A DNA stretch of 64,000 nt from Microbispora amethystogenes (GTDB lineage Bacteria > Actinomycetota > Actinomycetes > Streptosporangiales > Streptosporangiaceae), in contig NZ_BOOB01000017.1 of assembly GCF_016863015.1 (NCBI RefSeq), positions 186,001-250,000 of the forward strand. Reading direction: 5' to 3'. The translations under genes and the position numbers were made by a program. Under the pieces are notes generated by a model that was not told the DNA's origin, searched no databases, and worked only from the letters and a program-made list of their open reading frames with translations. Positions within the stretch are counted from its first letter, which is position 1, and each line of letters opens with the position of its first letter. This document shows, one piece after another, positions 6,907-17,186 of the stretch.

Positions 6907-8475
6907 ATGAACGTCGCACCACGCGGCGGGCTCGGGCGGCGCGGCTTCCTGCGCGTCGCGGCCGCGGCGGCCGTCGGCACGGTCGCCGGCACTGTCGCCG
7001 CCTGCGAGCCCGCCGTACAGCTCGGGGGATCAGGACAGGCCGCGTCCCCGGGAACGGCCGCCTCGCCCGGATCGTCCCGCGGTCCCGCACCGGAACGGCT
7101 TTTGGCCGGCGACCCGGACTGGCGGATCCACCGGACCGGCCCCGACGAGGCGATCGAGGGCTACTGCGACCGCGCGAGCGTGCTGCCCGGTGAGGCCTTC
7201 GGGCTGCACGTGTCCACAACCGGGGACCGCTTCCGGGTCACCGCCTACCGGATGGGCTGGTACGGCGGCGCCCTGGCCCGCCGGGTGTGGCGCTCGGCGT
7301 GGGCGCGTGGCCGCGACCAGGGCCGAGGCGAGGGGGCGGCCGGGGACACCCGCATCGTGCGCGCCGGTTGGCGGCGGAGCATGACGGTGCCGACCGAGGG
7401 CTGGCCCGAGGGTGTCTATCTCCTGCGCCTCGACTCCGAGCGCGGCCACCAGCGGTACGTGCCCCTCGTCGTGCGCTCGGCCTCCGGAGACGGCCGTACG
7501 GTGCTCGTCCACGCGACCCCGACCTGGCAGGCGTACAACCGGTGGGGCGGCTACAGCCTCTACTACGGGGAGGACGGCAGATACGAGAGCCGGTCGCTCG
7601 CGGTCAGCTTCGACCGGCCGTACGACCGGACCGGGATGGAGAAGTTCCTGATCCACGAACGGCCGGTGGTGGCGCTGGCGGAACGGCTCGGCCTGCCCCT
7701 GGCCTACACGACGCACGGCGACCTGGAGGACGGCCACGACGTGCTGTCCGGCGCCTCCGCCGTGGTCTTCCTCGGCCACGACGAGTACTGGACGCCCGGG
7801 GTCCGCCGCACCGTGGCCGACGCCCGTGACGCGGGCGTCAACCTCGCCTTCCTGGGCGCCAACACCTGCTACCGCCGCGTGCGGCTGGAGGACGACGGCC
7901 GGACGGTGGTCTGCTACAAGACCGCGGTGGACCTCGACCCGCTGGTCCGCAGGCGCCCGTCGCTGGCGACCACCGACTTCCGGGCGGCGCCGAAGGCCGA
8001 CCCCGAGTCGTCGCTCGTCGGGGTCTACTACGACGGTTATCCGGTCGACGCGCCCTTCGTCGTGCACGAGCCCGGCCACTGGATCTTCGCCGGCACCGGC
8101 GCGCGCCGCGGCGACGCCTTCCCCCACCTCGTGGGGGTGGAGTACGACCGGGTGAACACCGGCGTGCCGACGCCGAGGCCGCTGCAGATCCTCGCCCACT
8201 CGCCGGTCACCTGCGTGGGACGGCCCAGCTTCGCCGACGCGGCCTACTACACCGCGCCGGGCGGGGCCGGGGTGTTCGCCTCGGGGACCATGCGGTGGGC
8301 CGAGACGCTCATGGCAGGCACCCGGGACCTGCCCCGGGCGCACGGCATCGGCGCGCGCACCCGGGCCTTCGTCACGACCGCGACGACCAACCTGCTGAAG
8401 GGCTTCGCCGAGGGCCCGGCGGGTGAGCGCATGCCCGCGCCCGACGACAACGTGCGCAGCACCTACCGCCGCTGA
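6907..8475 (+). CDS. Tat lipoprotein with N,N-dimethylformamidase beta-subunit-like domain
   Basis: 522 residues. The N-terminus is a twin-arginine lipoprotein signal (G-R-R-G-F-L-R, hydrophobic stretch, lipobox T-V-A-A-C with Cys33), so the product should be anchored outside the cell. The remainder matches the large domain seen at the C-terminus of the N,N-dimethylformamidase beta subunit: R-M-G-W-Y-G-G, T-W-Q-A-Y-N-R-W-G-G, S-F-D-R-P-Y, H-D-E-Y-W-T and A-N-T-C-Y-R-R. The N-terminal half of the real amidase subunit is absent and no alpha-subunit gene is nearby, so the dimethylformamide activity should not be assumed. ATG 6907 has almost no leader signal and may be leaderless. It is divergent from the PrsW-like gene. 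Confidence 0.8.
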   Translation: MNVAPRGGLGRRGFLRVAAAAAVGTVAGTVAACEPAVQLGGSGQAASPGTAASPGSSRGPAPERLLAGDPDWRIHRTGPDEAIEGYCDRASVLPGEAFGLHVSTTGDRFRVTAYRMGWYGGALARRVWRSAWARGRDQGRGEGAAGDTRIVRAGWRRSMTVPTEGWPEGVYLLRLDSERGHQRYVPLVVRSASGDGRTVLVHATPTWQAYNRWGGYSLYYGEDGRYESRSLAVSFDRPYDRTGMEKFLIHERPVVALAERLGLPLAYTTHGDLEDGHDVLSGASAVVFLGHDEYWTPGVRRTVADARDAGVNLAFLGANTCYRRVRLEDDGRTVVCYKTAVDLDPLVRRRPSLATTDFRAAPKADPESSLVGVYYDGYPVDAPFVVHEPGHWIFAGTGARRGDAFPHLVGVEYDRVNTGVPTPRPLQILAHSPVTCVGRPSFADAAYYTAPGGAGVFASGTMRWAETLMAGTRDLPRAHGIGARTRAFVTTATTNLLKGFAEGPAGERMPAPDDNVRSTYRR

Positions 8476-8481
8476 CCCCGC

Positions 8482-9435
8482 TCAGACGAGCAGCGAGTCG
8501 ATCGCGACGGCGAGGAACAGCAGCGCCAGATAGATGTTCGACCAGTGGAAGAACCGCATCGGCCGCAGGTCGACGCCGGTCTTGCCGGCGTTCACCCGGC
8601 CCATCAGGCGGTGGACCTCCACCAGGCAGACCACGCCGAGCACGAGCGCGACGGCGGGATAGAACAGGGAGGTGCCGGCGACCGGCCACAGCAGCAGCGA
8701 GCACAGCACGGTGGCCCAGGTGTAGGCGACGACCTGCCGCACGACCCGGCGCTCGGTGGCCACCACGGGGAGCATCGGCACCTCGGCCGCCGCGTAGTCC
8801 TCGCGGTAGCGCATGGCGAGGGTCCAGGTGTGCGGCGGCGTCCAGAAGAACACCACGCCGAACAGCACGACCGGGGCCCACGACAGCCCGCCGGTGATGC
8901 CGGCCCAGCCGATCAGCACCGGCATGCACCCGGCGATGCCGCCCCACACGATGTTCTGTGACGTACGCCTCTTCAGCACCAGCGAGTAGACGAAGACGTA
9001 GAACAGGATCGCGCCCAGCGACAGCGCGGCGGCCAGCGCGTTCACCGTGAGGGCGAGGCCGAGGGTGGACAACGTGCCGAGAATCACACCGAAGACCAGC
9101 GCGCCCGCCGGGGAGACGTCGTGCTTGGCGAGCGGCCGCCTGCGGGTCCGCCGCATCGTGCGGTCGATGTCCCGGTCGATGTAGCAGTTCAGCACGTTCG
9201 CGCTGCCCGCCGACAGCGTGCCGAAGACCATCGTCGCGGTGGCCGTCCACAGGTCGGGCAGCCCGCGCGCCGCCAGGAACATGACCGGCAGGGTCGTGAT
9301 CAGCAGCAGTTCGATGATCCGCGGCTTGGTGAGCGCCACGTAGGCCTTCACGAGCGCCCCGGCGGAGCGGGGAGCCGTGGCCGTCGCGGTCGGCCCGAGG
9401 GGGGCCACCGCCTGCTTGTTCGTCAGGACCGTCAA
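8482..9435 (-). CDS. ctaB: protoheme IX farnesyltransferase (heme O synthase)
   Basis: A UbiA-superfamily membrane prenyltransferase that adds farnesyl to heme B, making heme O for CtaA. The two Asp-rich motifs are present: [12 protein letters not shown] (about residues 85-97) and the later [28 protein letters not shown] is the usual first helix, and W-T-P-P-H-T-W is diagnostic. About nine helices, 317 aa, normal length. Many upstream codons are open; TTG 9435 is chosen because family similarity begins there and GGAAG precedes it at short spacing. It is divergent from the transketolase operon, the usual actinobacterial order. Confidence 0.93.
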   Translation of the reverse strand: MTVLTNKQAVAPLGPTATATAPRSAGALVKAYVALTKPRIIELLLITTLPVMFLAARGLPDLWTATATMVFGTLSAGSANVLNCYIDRDIDRTMRRTRRRPLAKHDVSPAGALVFGVILGTLSTLGLALTVNALAAALSLGAILFYVFVYSLVLKRRTSQNIVWGGIAGCMPVLIGWAGITGGLSWAPVVLFGVVFFWTPPHTWTLAMRYREDYAAAEVPMLPVVATERRVVRQVVAYTWATVLCSLLLWPVAGTSLFYPAVALVLGVVCLVEVHRLMGRVNAGKTGVDLRPMRFFHWSNIYLALLFLAVAIDSLLV

Positions 9436-9611
9436 GGCGCTTCCAACACGTGCGAGGTCAACGCGTAACCTTCTGATTAGGGCGGATCTCCGGGCAGCGG
9501 CCGGCACTTGAGCATTCACTGTAGTCGCCGGAGTGGGTGGTCCCCGAACCGGGGGCGAAGTCGCGGGCGCGTACCGGAGGTGCCTACCAAACGGTATTAC
9601 TGCCGACCCGT

Positions 9612-9617
9612 TAGGGT
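9612..9617 (+). promoter_or_regulatory. candidate -10 element of the tkt operon
   Basis: TAGGGT at 9612-9617 in the cyoE-tkt intergenic region gives a predicted start near 9624 and a leader of about 50 nt to TTG 9673. No convincing -35 element lies at 17-18 bp. The same hexamer is found at 3857 and, on the minus strand, at 34520-34525 before gap. Confidence 0.45.
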
Positions 9618-9672
9618 CCCGTGTGGGCGGGAAATGCCAGAACCGGCGCGAAAACCAGAGGGGATCGAGCAG

Positions 9673-11775
9673 TTGAGCAGCGCAAGCCTTGAGTGGAGTG
9701 ACCTTGACCGGCAGTCGGTCGACGTCGTACGTGCACTTGCGATGGATGCCGTGGAGAAGGCGGGATCGGGTCACCCCGGCACCGCGATGAGCCTCGCCCC
9801 CGCCGCCTACCTTCTCTTCCAGCGGGTCCTGCGGCACGACCCATCGGATCCCAAGTGGGCGGGACGCGACAGGTTCGTCCTTTCCTGCGGGCATTCGAGC
9901 CTGACGCTTTACATCCAGCTCTACCTGTCCGGCTACGGCCTGACCCTCGACGACCTGAAGTCGCTGCGCCAGTGGGGCAGCCTCACCCCGGGTCACCCGG
10001 AGTACGGCCACACCCTCGGCGTGGAGACCACGACCGGCCCGCTCGGCCAGGGCATCGGCAACGCGGTCGGCATGGCCATGGCCGCCCGCCGCGAGCGCGG
10101 CCTGTTCGATCCCGACGCGGCCGAGGGCGCCTCGCCGTTCGACCACATGATCTGGTGCTTCGCCTCCGAGGGCGACCTCGAGGAGGGCATCAGCCACGAG
10201 GTCAGCGCGCTCGCCGGCCACCAGAAGCTCGGCAACCTCGCCGTCGTCTTCGACTCCAACCACATCTCCATCGAGGACGACACCCAGATCGCCCTCTCCG
10301 AGGACATCTCCAAGCGCTACGAGGCGTACGGCTGGCAGGTCCTGGAGGTCGACTGGACCGCCAGTGGCGAATACCAGGAGGACGTCCAGGCGCTGTACGC
10401 GGCGATGGAGGCGGCCCGCGCGGAGACCGAGCGGCCCACGTTCATCAAGCTCCGCACGGTCATCGGCTGGCCGGCGCCGAACAAGCAGAACACCGGCAAG
10501 ATCCACGGCTCGGCCCTGGGCGCCGACGAGGTCGCCGCGACCAAGCGCGTCCTCGGCATGGACCCGGAGAAGAGCTTCGACGTCCCCGGCGAGGTGCTGG
10601 ACCACGCCCGCGAGGTCGTCCAGCGCGGCCGGGCGCTGCGCGCCGAGTGGGACGAGGGCTACCAGGCCTGGCGTTCGGCGAACCCGGAGCGGGCGGAGCT
10701 GTTCGACCGCATCTCCGGCCGCAAGCTGCCCGAGGGCTGGGACAAGGCGCTGCCGTCGTTCGAGATCGGCTCGCAGGTGGCCACCCGCAAGGCGTCCGGC
10801 GAGGTGCTGAGTGCGCTCGCGCCGGTGCTGCCGGAGCTGTGGGGCGGCTCGGCCGACCTGGCCGAGTCCAACAACACCACGATGAAGGGCGAGCCGTCCT
10901 TCATCCCGGACGAGTACCAGACCAAGGAGTTCCCCGGCAGCAGGTACGGCCGGACGCTCCACTTCGGCATCCGCGAGCACGGCATGGGCGCGATCCTCAA
11001 CGGCATCGCGCTGCACAACGGCACCCGCCCGTACGGCGGCACGTTCCTCGTGTTCAGCGACTACATGCGCCCGTCGGTGCGGCTCGCCGCGCTGATGAAG
11101 CTGCCGGTGACCTACGTCTGGACGCACGACTCGATCGGCCTCGGCGAGGACGGCCCGACCCACCAGCCGGTCGAGCACCTGTGGGCGCTGCGCGCGATCC
11201 CCGGCCTCGACGTCGTCCGCCCGGCGGACGCCAACGAGACCGCGGCCGCCTGGAAGGCCGTGCTGGAGCACGACGACCGGCCGGCGGGCCTCGCCCTGAC
11301 CCGGCAGAACGTCCCGACCCTGGAGGGCACCGGCGACGCCGACACCGTCGCCAGGGGCGGCTACGTGCTGCAGGACGCGTCGAACGGCCAGCCGGCCGTG
11401 GTGCTCATCGGCACCGGCAGCGAGGTCCAGCTCGCCGTCGAGGCCCGCACGATCCTGGAGTCCCAGGGCATCCCCACCCGCGTCGTCTCGATGCCGTGCG
11501 TGGAGTGGTTCCAGGCGCAGGACCCGGCCTACAAGCAGACCGTGCTGCCCCCCGCCGTGCGTGCCAGGGTCGCCGTCGAGGCGGGAATCCCGCTCGGCTG
11601 GCGTGAGTTCGTGGGTGACGCGGGCGAGGTCCTCGGTCTCGATCACTTCGGCGCCTCCGCGCCGTACAAGACGATCTACGAGCAGTTCGGCCTCACCGCC
11701 GACCGCGTCGTCGCCGCCGCCAAGGCCAGCCTGGCCAAGACCGGCGCCGACAAGGGCGAGACGACCGGAAACTGA
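9673..11775 (+). CDS. tkt: transketolase
   Basis: A thiamine-diphosphate enzyme of the non-oxidative pentose-phosphate pathway, moving two-carbon units between ketose donors and aldose acceptors. Visible are the N-terminal G-H-P-G-T-A-M-S-L substrate loop, the TPP/metal motif [10 protein letters not shown] followed by D-S-N-H-I-S-I-E-D, and the pyrimidine domain with F-G-I-R-E-H-G-M-G and [14 protein letters not shown]. From TTG 9673 the protein is 700 aa, the length of Streptomyces transketolases, and GAGGGGA lies just upstream. ATG 9634 would be only about 10 nt from the predicted transcript start. First gene of a six-gene operon. Confidence 0.95.
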   Translation: MSSASLEWSDLDRQSVDVVRALAMDAVEKAGSGHPGTAMSLAPAAYLLFQRVLRHDPSDPKWAGRDRFVLSCGHSSLTLYIQLYLSGYGLTLDDLKSLRQWGSLTPGHPEYGHTLGVETTTGPLGQGIGNAVGMAMAARRERGLFDPDAAEGASPFDHMIWCFASEGDLEEGISHEVSALAGHQKLGNLAVVFDSNHISIEDDTQIALSEDISKRYEAYGWQVLEVDWTASGEYQEDVQALYAAMEAARAETERPTFIKLRTVIGWPAPNKQNTGKIHGSALGADEVAATKRVLGMDPEKSFDVPGEVLDHAREVVQRGRALRAEWDEGYQAWRSANPERAELFDRISGRKLPEGWDKALPSFEIGSQVATRKASGEVLSALAPVLPELWGGSADLAESNNTTMKGEPSFIPDEYQTKEFPGSRYGRTLHFGIREHGMGAILNGIALHNGTRPYGGTFLVFSDYMRPSVRLAALMKLPVTYVWTHDSIGLGEDGPTHQPVEHLWALRAIPGLDVVRPADANETAAAWKAVLEHDDRPAGLALTRQNVPTLEGTGDADTVARGGYVLQDASNGQPAVVLIGTGSEVQLAVEARTILESQGIPTRVVSMPCVEWFQAQDPAYKQTVLPPAVRARVAVEAGIPLGWREFVGDAGEVLGLDHFGASAPYKTIYEQFGLTADRVVAAAKASLAKTGADKGETTGN

Positions 11776-11785
11776 GGGACGAAGG

Positions 11786-12889
11786 ATGAATGAGAACCTG
11801 AAGCGGCTGTCCGACGCCGGAGTCTCCATCTGGCTCGACGACATCAGCCGGGAGCGGCTGCGCTCCGGCAACCTCTCCGCCCTGATTCGCGACAAGAACG
11901 TGACCGGGGTCACCTCCAACCCCACGATCTTCGCCTCCGCGCTCAGCAAGGGCGACGCGTACGACGCGCAGCTGCGCGACCTCGCCACGCGCGGGGTGAC
12001 GGTCGAGGAGGCCGTACGCGCGATCACCACGTTCGACATCCGCTGGGCGGCCGACGTGCTGCGGCCGGTCTTCGACGCCACCCGCGGCGTCGACGGGCGC
12101 GTGTCGATCGAGGTGGACCCGCGCCTGGCCCGCCGGACCGACGCGACCATCGCCGAGGCCCGCGCGCTGTGGTGGATGGTCGACCGGCCGAACGTGCACA
12201 TCAAGATCCCCGCGACGGTCGAGGGCCTGCCGGCGATCACCCAGGCCATCGCCGAGGGCATCAGCGTCAACGTCACGCTGATCTTCTCGCTGGAGCGCTA
12301 CCGCCAGGTGCTCGACGCCTGGCTGAGCGGGCTGGAGAAGGCGAAGGCCAACGGTCTCGACCTGGCCACGATCGAGTCGGTCGCGTCGTTCTTCGTCAGC
12401 CGCGTGGACACCGAGATCGACTCCCGCCTCGACAAGATCGGCACGCCGGAGGCCGCCGAGCTGAAGGGCCGGGCCGCGGTGGCCAACGCCCGCCTGGCGT
12501 ACGCCGCGTACGAGGAGGTCATGAACTCCCCGCGCTGGCAGACGCTGCGCGCGGCGGGCGCGCACCCGCAGCGTCCGCTGTGGGCGTCCACGGGCGTGAA
12601 GAACCCCGACTTCCCCGACACCCTGTACGTCGAGCAACTGGTCACCGCGGGAGTGGTGAACACGATGCCCGAGAAGACGCTGGACGCCTCGGCCGACCAC
12701 GGCCGGATCTCCGGCGACACCATCCGCCCCTTCTACCAGCAGGCGTGGGACGTGATGGCCTCGCTCAAGCAGGCCGGCATCGACTACGACGACGTCGTCC
12801 GCGCGCTGGAGGAGGAGGGCGTCGAGAAGTTCGAGACGTCCTGGGGCGAGCTGCTGGAGACCGTCGACGGCGAGCTGCGGAAGGCCTGA
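11786..12889 (+). CDS. tal: transaldolase
   Basis: Transfers dihydroxyacetone units between sugar phosphates (sedoheptulose 7-phosphate and glyceraldehyde 3-phosphate). A TIM-barrel class I aldolase; the Schiff-base lysine is in VHIKIPAT (about residue 138), and the opening G-V-T-S-N-P-T-I-F is the family signature. F-F-V-S-R-V-D and A-S-T-G-V-K-N-P are also typical. 367 aa, matching the actinobacterial class. It starts 10 nt after the tkt stop, with GGGACGAAGG before the ATG, consistent with cotranscription. Confidence 0.96.
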   Translation: MNENLKRLSDAGVSIWLDDISRERLRSGNLSALIRDKNVTGVTSNPTIFASALSKGDAYDAQLRDLATRGVTVEEAVRAITTFDIRWAADVLRPVFDATRGVDGRVSIEVDPRLARRTDATIAEARALWWMVDRPNVHIKIPATVEGLPAITQAIAEGISVNVTLIFSLERYRQVLDAWLSGLEKAKANGLDLATIESVASFFVSRVDTEIDSRLDKIGTPEAAELKGRAAVANARLAYAAYEEVMNSPRWQTLRAAGAHPQRPLWASTGVKNPDFPDTLYVEQLVTAGVVNTMPEKTLDASADHGRISGDTIRPFYQQAWDVMASLKQAGIDYDDVVRALEEEGVEKFETSWGELLETVDGELRKA

Positions 12890-12896
12890 TCTTCAT

Positions 12897-14522
12897 ATGA
12901 CTATCGAGGTGACCCTCGGCGACGAGGCGGACGCCGTCGGCGCTGTCAGGGACAAGCTCGTGGCCGAGGGGGTGCCCGCGGCTCTCGCCGCGGGCGACCC
13001 CGCCCTCTGGGGGCCGCAGGCGCAGCCCGAGGCCGCGATCCGGCTGGGCTGGCTCGGCCTGCCGAACACGAGCCGGGAGCTGCTGCCGCAGATCGCGACG
13101 CTGGTCGAGCGGGCCCGCGCCGCGGGCCTGGACCACGTCGTGCTCGCCGGGATGGGCGGCTCCTCCCTCGCCCCCGAGGTGATCTGCGCCACCGAGGACG
13201 TCCCGCTGACCGTCCTCGACACCACCGACCCGCACCAGGTGCGCCGGGCGCTCGCCGACCGGCTCGACCGTACGATCGTCGTGGTGTCGAGCAAGAGCGG
13301 CGGCACGGTCGAGACCGACAGCCACCGGCGCGTCTACGAGCAGGCGTTCCGCGACGCGGGCATCGACCCGGCCGAGCGGATCGTGGTCGTCACCGACCCG
13401 GGCTCGCCGCTGGAGCGGACGGCCAACGAGGCCGGCTATCCGGTGGTCCTCGCCGACCCGAACGTCGGCGGCCGCTACAGCGCGCTCACCGCGTTCGGCC
13501 TGGTGCCGAGCGCCCTGGCGGGCGCCGACGTGACGAAGCTGCTCGACGACGCCGCCGCCGTCGCGCCGCTGCTCGCCCAGGACGAGGGCAACCCCGGCCT
13601 CGACCTCGGCGCGCTTCTCGGCGCGCAGGCCCTGCGCGGGCGCGACAAGCTGATCCTGCGGGACGCGATGTCCGACATCACCGGCCTGCCGGACTGGATC
13701 GAGCAGCTCATCGCCGAGTCGACCGGCAAGGAGGGCAAGGGCGTCCTGCCCGTCGTCGGCGCCGAGGCGGCCGAGGCCGACGACCAGTTCCTCGTCTCGA
13801 TCGGCCCCGACAGCGGCACGACCGTCGACGGGCCGCTCGGCGCGCAGTTCCTGGTCTGGGAGTACGCCACGGCGGTCGCGGGCCGGGTGCTCGGGATCAA
13901 CCCGTTCGACCAGCCGAACGTCGCCGAGTCGAAGGAGAACACGACCCGGCTCCTGGAGGAGGCCGGAGACGGCCCCCTGCCGACCGGCACGCCGATGCTC
14001 ACCGACGGCCCGGTCGAGGTGTACGGCGACGTCCCCGGCGACCTGAAGAATCTCGCCGACGTCCTCACCTGGCTGCTGCGTTCGATCCCCGAGCGCGGCT
14101 ACCTGGCGATCATGGCCTACCTCGACCGCGAGGCGGCGTTCGACGCGGCGGTCGTCGGCGAGGCGTCCTTCGAGGAGATGACCGAGACGTGGGCGAGCGC
14201 CGACGTCGCCACCCTGCGGGCGCTGCTCGACTACCGGACCGACCACGCCGTCACGTTCGGCTGGGGACCGCGCTTCCTGCACTCGACCGGCCAGTACCAC
14301 AAGGGCGGGCCGTCGGAAGGCGTGTTCCTGCAGGTCACCGGGGCCGTGACGGACGACGTCGAGGTGCCGGGCAAGCCCTACACGCTGGGCAGGCTCCAGC
14401 TCGCGCAGGCGCTGGGCGACCTGGGGGCCCTGACCTCCCGGGGCAGGCCGGCCGTGCGCCTGCACCTGACCGACCGCGTCGCCGGAGTCAGGCACCTGCT
14501 CTCCGTGGCCGAGGAGCTCTGA
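12897..14522 (+). CDS. pgi: glucose-6-phosphate isomerase
   Basis: Interconverts glucose 6-phosphate and fructose 6-phosphate, linking glycolysis with the pentose-phosphate genes around it. Two SIS-type halves are seen: L-A-G-M-G-G-S-S-L-A-P-E and V-V-S-S-K-S-G-G-T-V-E-T (phosphate-binding loops), then V-G-G-R-Y-S-A-L-T-A-F-G and the C-terminal S-T-G-Q-Y-H-K-G-G with its catalytic-region histidine. 541 aa of the actinobacterial branch, which is diverged from E. coli Pgi. Seven nucleotides separate it from tal, and no strong Shine-Dalgarno is visible (CTTCAT before ATG), so coupling to tal translation is likely. Confidence 0.93.
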   Translation: MTIEVTLGDEADAVGAVRDKLVAEGVPAALAAGDPALWGPQAQPEAAIRLGWLGLPNTSRELLPQIATLVERARAAGLDHVVLAGMGGSSLAPEVICATEDVPLTVLDTTDPHQVRRALADRLDRTIVVVSSKSGGTVETDSHRRVYEQAFRDAGIDPAERIVVVTDPGSPLERTANEAGYPVVLADPNVGGRYSALTAFGLVPSALAGADVTKLLDDAAAVAPLLAQDEGNPGLDLGALLGAQALRGRDKLILRDAMSDITGLPDWIEQLIAESTGKEGKGVLPVVGAEAAEADDQFLVSIGPDSGTTVDGPLGAQFLVWEYATAVAGRVLGINPFDQPNVAESKENTTRLLEEAGDGPLPTGTPMLTDGPVEVYGDVPGDLKNLADVLTWLLRSIPERGYLAIMAYLDREAAFDAAVVGEASFEEMTETWASADVATLRALLDYRTDHAVTFGWGPRFLHSTGQYHKGGPSEGVFLQVTGAVTDDVEVPGKPYTLGRLQLAQALGDLGALTSRGRPAVRLHLTDRVAGVRHLLSVAEEL

Positions 14523-14568
14523 CCATGCGATGCGCTACCGGCGACGGGCCCGTCCCCCGGGAGGAGAC

Positions 14569-16242
14569 ATGACGGAGCAGCAGGCGCCCCGGGCCGAGGA
14601 CGACCGCGCGGCGCCGGACCAGGCTGTCGACCAGGTCCACGACGTGGCGCTGCCGGTGGCGGAGCACGCGGCGGTGACCGCCGCGCAGGCCGCCACCACC
14701 ACCGCCACGACCGACCTGACCACGGAGGCCAACCCGCTGCGCGACCCGCGCGACCGGCGTCTGCCGCGGGTCGCCGGGCCCTGCGTGCTGGTGCTGTTCG
14801 GCGTCACCGGAGACCTCGCCAAGCGCAAGCTGCTGCCGGCGATCTACGACCTGGGGAACCGGGGGCTGCTGCCCCCGGGCTTCTCCCTGGTCGGCTTCGC
14901 CCGCCGCGACTGGGCGCACGAGGACTTCGCGCAGGTCACGTACGAGGCGGTCAAGGAGCACGCGCGGACGCCGTTCCGCGAGGAGGTCTGGAAGCAGCTC
15001 AGCGAGGGCATCCACTTCTGCCCCGGCGAGTTCGGCGACGACGGCGCCTTCGACGTGCTCTCCATGATGCTCAAGGAGATCGACGAGACCCGGGGCACGG
15101 GCGGCAACTACGCCTTCTACCTGTCGGTGCCGCCGAAGTTCTTCCCGGTCGTCGTCGAGCAGCTCAAGCGGACCGACCTCGCCAAGGCCCCCGACGGGTC
15201 CTGGCGCCGGGTGGTCATCGAGAAGCCGTTCGGGCACGACCTGAAGAGCGCCCGCGAGCTCAACGAGATCACCAGCGCGGTGTTCCCGGAGAGCTCGGTC
15301 TTCCGGATCGACCACTACCTCGGCAAGGAGACCGTCCAGAACATCCTGGCGCTCCGGTTCGCCAACACGCTGTACGAGCCGATCTGGAACCGCGGCTACG
15401 TCGACCACGTGCAGATCACGATGGCCGAGGACATCGGCATCGGCGGCCGGGCCGGCTACTACGACGGCATCGGCGCGGCCCGCGACGTGATCCAGAACCA
15501 CCTGCTGCAGCTCCTGGCGCTCGTCGCGATGGAGGACCCCACGTCCTTCGACGCCGACGCCCTCCGCCGGGAGAAGGAGAAGGTGCTGCGGGCGGTCAGG
15601 CTGCCCTCCGACCTGTCCACCGGCACGGCCCGCGGGCAGTACGACGGCGGGTGGCAGGGCGGCGAACCCGTCGTCGGCTACCTCGAGGAGCAGGGCATCT
15701 CACCCGACTCCACCACCGAGACGTACGCCGCGGTGAAGCTGGAGGTGGCCAACCGCCGGTGGGCGGGGGTGCCGTTCTACCTGCGCACCGGCAAGCGGCT
15801 CAGCCGCCGGATGACCGAGGTGGCGGTGGTCTTCCAGCGGGCGCCACATCTGCCGTTCAGCCAGGACGACACCGAGATACTCGGCCACAACGCGCTGGTC
15901 ATCCGGGTGCAGCCGGACGAGGGCATCACGGTGCGTTTCGGCTCGAAGGTGCCCGGCACGGCGATGGAGGTCAGGGACGTCAACATGGACTTCGCCTACG
16001 GCGAGTCGTTCATGGAGTCGTCCCCTGAGGCGTACGAGCGGCTGCTGCTCGACGTGCTCATCGGCGACCCGCCGCTGTTCCCGCACCAGCGGGAGGTGGA
16101 GCTGTCCTGGAGCATCCTCGACCCGATCGAGGAGTTCTGGGCCTCCCAGGGCAGGCCGGAGGGGTACGAGTCGGGCTCCTGGGGCCCCGCCTCGGCCGAT
16201 GCGATGCTGGCCAGGGACGGACGCGCCTGGAGGCGGCTGTGA
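14569..16242 (+). CDS. zwf: glucose-6-phosphate 1-dehydrogenase
   Basis: Oxidises glucose 6-phosphate to 6-phosphogluconolactone with NADP, the entry step of the oxidative pentose-phosphate path. The Rossmann motif LFGVTGDLAKRKLLPAIY and the active-site RIDHYLGKE are intact, and V-I-E-K-P-F-G-H-D is also canonical. The first 65 or so residues, rich in Ala and Thr (T-A-A-Q-A-A-T-T-T-A-T-T), precede the conserved core and make the protein longer (557 aa) than typical; this may be a real extension or a start set too far upstream, although GGGAGGAG directly before ATG 14569 supports this start. It overlaps opcA by four bases. Confidence 0.95.
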   Translation: MTEQQAPRAEDDRAAPDQAVDQVHDVALPVAEHAAVTAAQAATTTATTDLTTEANPLRDPRDRRLPRVAGPCVLVLFGVTGDLAKRKLLPAIYDLGNRGLLPPGFSLVGFARRDWAHEDFAQVTYEAVKEHARTPFREEVWKQLSEGIHFCPGEFGDDGAFDVLSMMLKEIDETRGTGGNYAFYLSVPPKFFPVVVEQLKRTDLAKAPDGSWRRVVIEKPFGHDLKSARELNEITSAVFPESSVFRIDHYLGKETVQNILALRFANTLYEPIWNRGYVDHVQITMAEDIGIGGRAGYYDGIGAARDVIQNHLLQLLALVAMEDPTSFDADALRREKEKVLRAVRLPSDLSTGTARGQYDGGWQGGEPVVGYLEEQGISPDSTTETYAAVKLEVANRRWAGVPFYLRTGKRLSRRMTEVAVVFQRAPHLPFSQDDTEILGHNALVIRVQPDEGITVRFGSKVPGTAMEVRDVNMDFAYGESFMESSPEAYERLLLDVLIGDPPLFPHQREVELSWSILDPIEEFWASQGRPEGYESGSWGPASADAMLARDGRAWRRL

Positions 16243-17186
16243 CGACGTTCAACCTGACCGAGACGACCGCGTCGAAGATCTCTTCGACGCTGACCCGGCT
16301 GCGGCACCAGATGGGCGCGCCCGCCGTCGGCATGGTGCTGACGCTCGTCGTGGTGGTCGACGAGGCCGGGCAGTACGACGCCCTGCGCGCGGCCACCGAC
16401 GCGGCGCGCGAGCACCCCTCGCGCATCCTGATCGTGATCAACCGCGACTCGGCCGAGCCCAACCGGCTGGACGCCGAGATCCGGGTCGGCGAGTCGGCGC
16501 CGGGCGAGGTCGTGCTGCTGCGCCTGTACGGCGAGCTGACCGAGCACGGCGACTCGGTGATCATGCCGCTGCTGCTCACCGACACGCCGGTGGTGGCGTG
16601 GTGGCCGGGCGGCTGTCCCGAGGTTCCCGCGAAGGACGCCATCGGGCACCTGGCCAACCGCAGGATCACCGACGCCAAGTCGGCGCAGGACACCGTGGCC
16701 GCCGTCGCCTCCCGGGACGCCAGCTACGTCCCGGGCGACACGGACCTCGCCTGGACCCGGCTGACGCCGTGGCGGAGCCTCCTGGCCGCCGCGTTCGACC
16801 AGCCGGTCGGGAAGATCGAGCGGGGCGTCGTGGAGGCCTCGCCGGGCAACCCCAGCGCGCCGCTGCTGGCCGCCTGGCTCTGCGACCGCCTGGAGGCGCC
16901 GATCGAGGTCACCGACTCCGGCGGCCCCGGGCTGACCGGGGTGCGGCTGCTGATCGAGGGCGGCGGTGAGATGACGGTGAGCCGGAGCGACGCCCGGCTG
17001 GCCACGCTGTCGCGGCCGGGCCACCCGGACCGCAGGGTCGCCCTCGCCCGCCGCCCGACCTCGGAGCTGCTCGCCGAGGAGCTGCGCCGGCTCGACCCGG
17101 ACGACATCTACGCCGCCACGATCCGCCGTCTGGCCCAGACGAACGAGCAGGCGGATCGTCACGCGAAGAAGGGCAGGCGGTCGTGA
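16239..17186 (+). CDS. opcA: glucose-6-phosphate dehydrogenase assembly protein OpcA
   Basis: OpcA is the partner and allosteric activator of G6PDH in cyanobacteria and actinobacteria, needed for full activity of Zwf. The 315-aa protein shows the family blocks V-L-T-L-V-V-V-V-D-E near the start, R-I-L-I-V-I-N-R-D, P-V-V-A-W-W-P-G-G-C-P, and A-W-T-R-L-T-P-W-R. Its GTG overlaps the zwf stop as GTGA, so the two subunits are probably made in a coupled way. It has no enzymatic motif of its own. Confidence 0.94.
   Translation: MTTFNLTETTASKISSTLTRLRHQMGAPAVGMVLTLVVVVDEAGQYDALRAATDAAREHPSRILIVINRDSAEPNRLDAEIRVGESAPGEVVLLRLYGELTEHGDSVIMPLLLTDTPVVAWWPGGCPEVPAKDAIGHLANRRITDAKSAQDTVAAVASRDASYVPGDTDLAWTRLTPWRSLLAAAFDQPVGKIERGVVEASPGNPSAPLLAAWLCDRLEAPIEVTDSGGPGLTGVRLLIEGGGEMTVSRSDARLATLSRPGHPDRRVALARRPTSELLAEELRRLDPDDIYAATIRRLAQTNEQADRHAKKGRRS

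Noticed and set aside
8482-12276. Very long minus-strand frame (over 1,200 codons) across tkt and tal
   Set aside because: Only its last 317 codons are a protein (farnesyltransferase). The rest is the antisense shadow of the transketolase and transaldolase genes, common in high-GC DNA.
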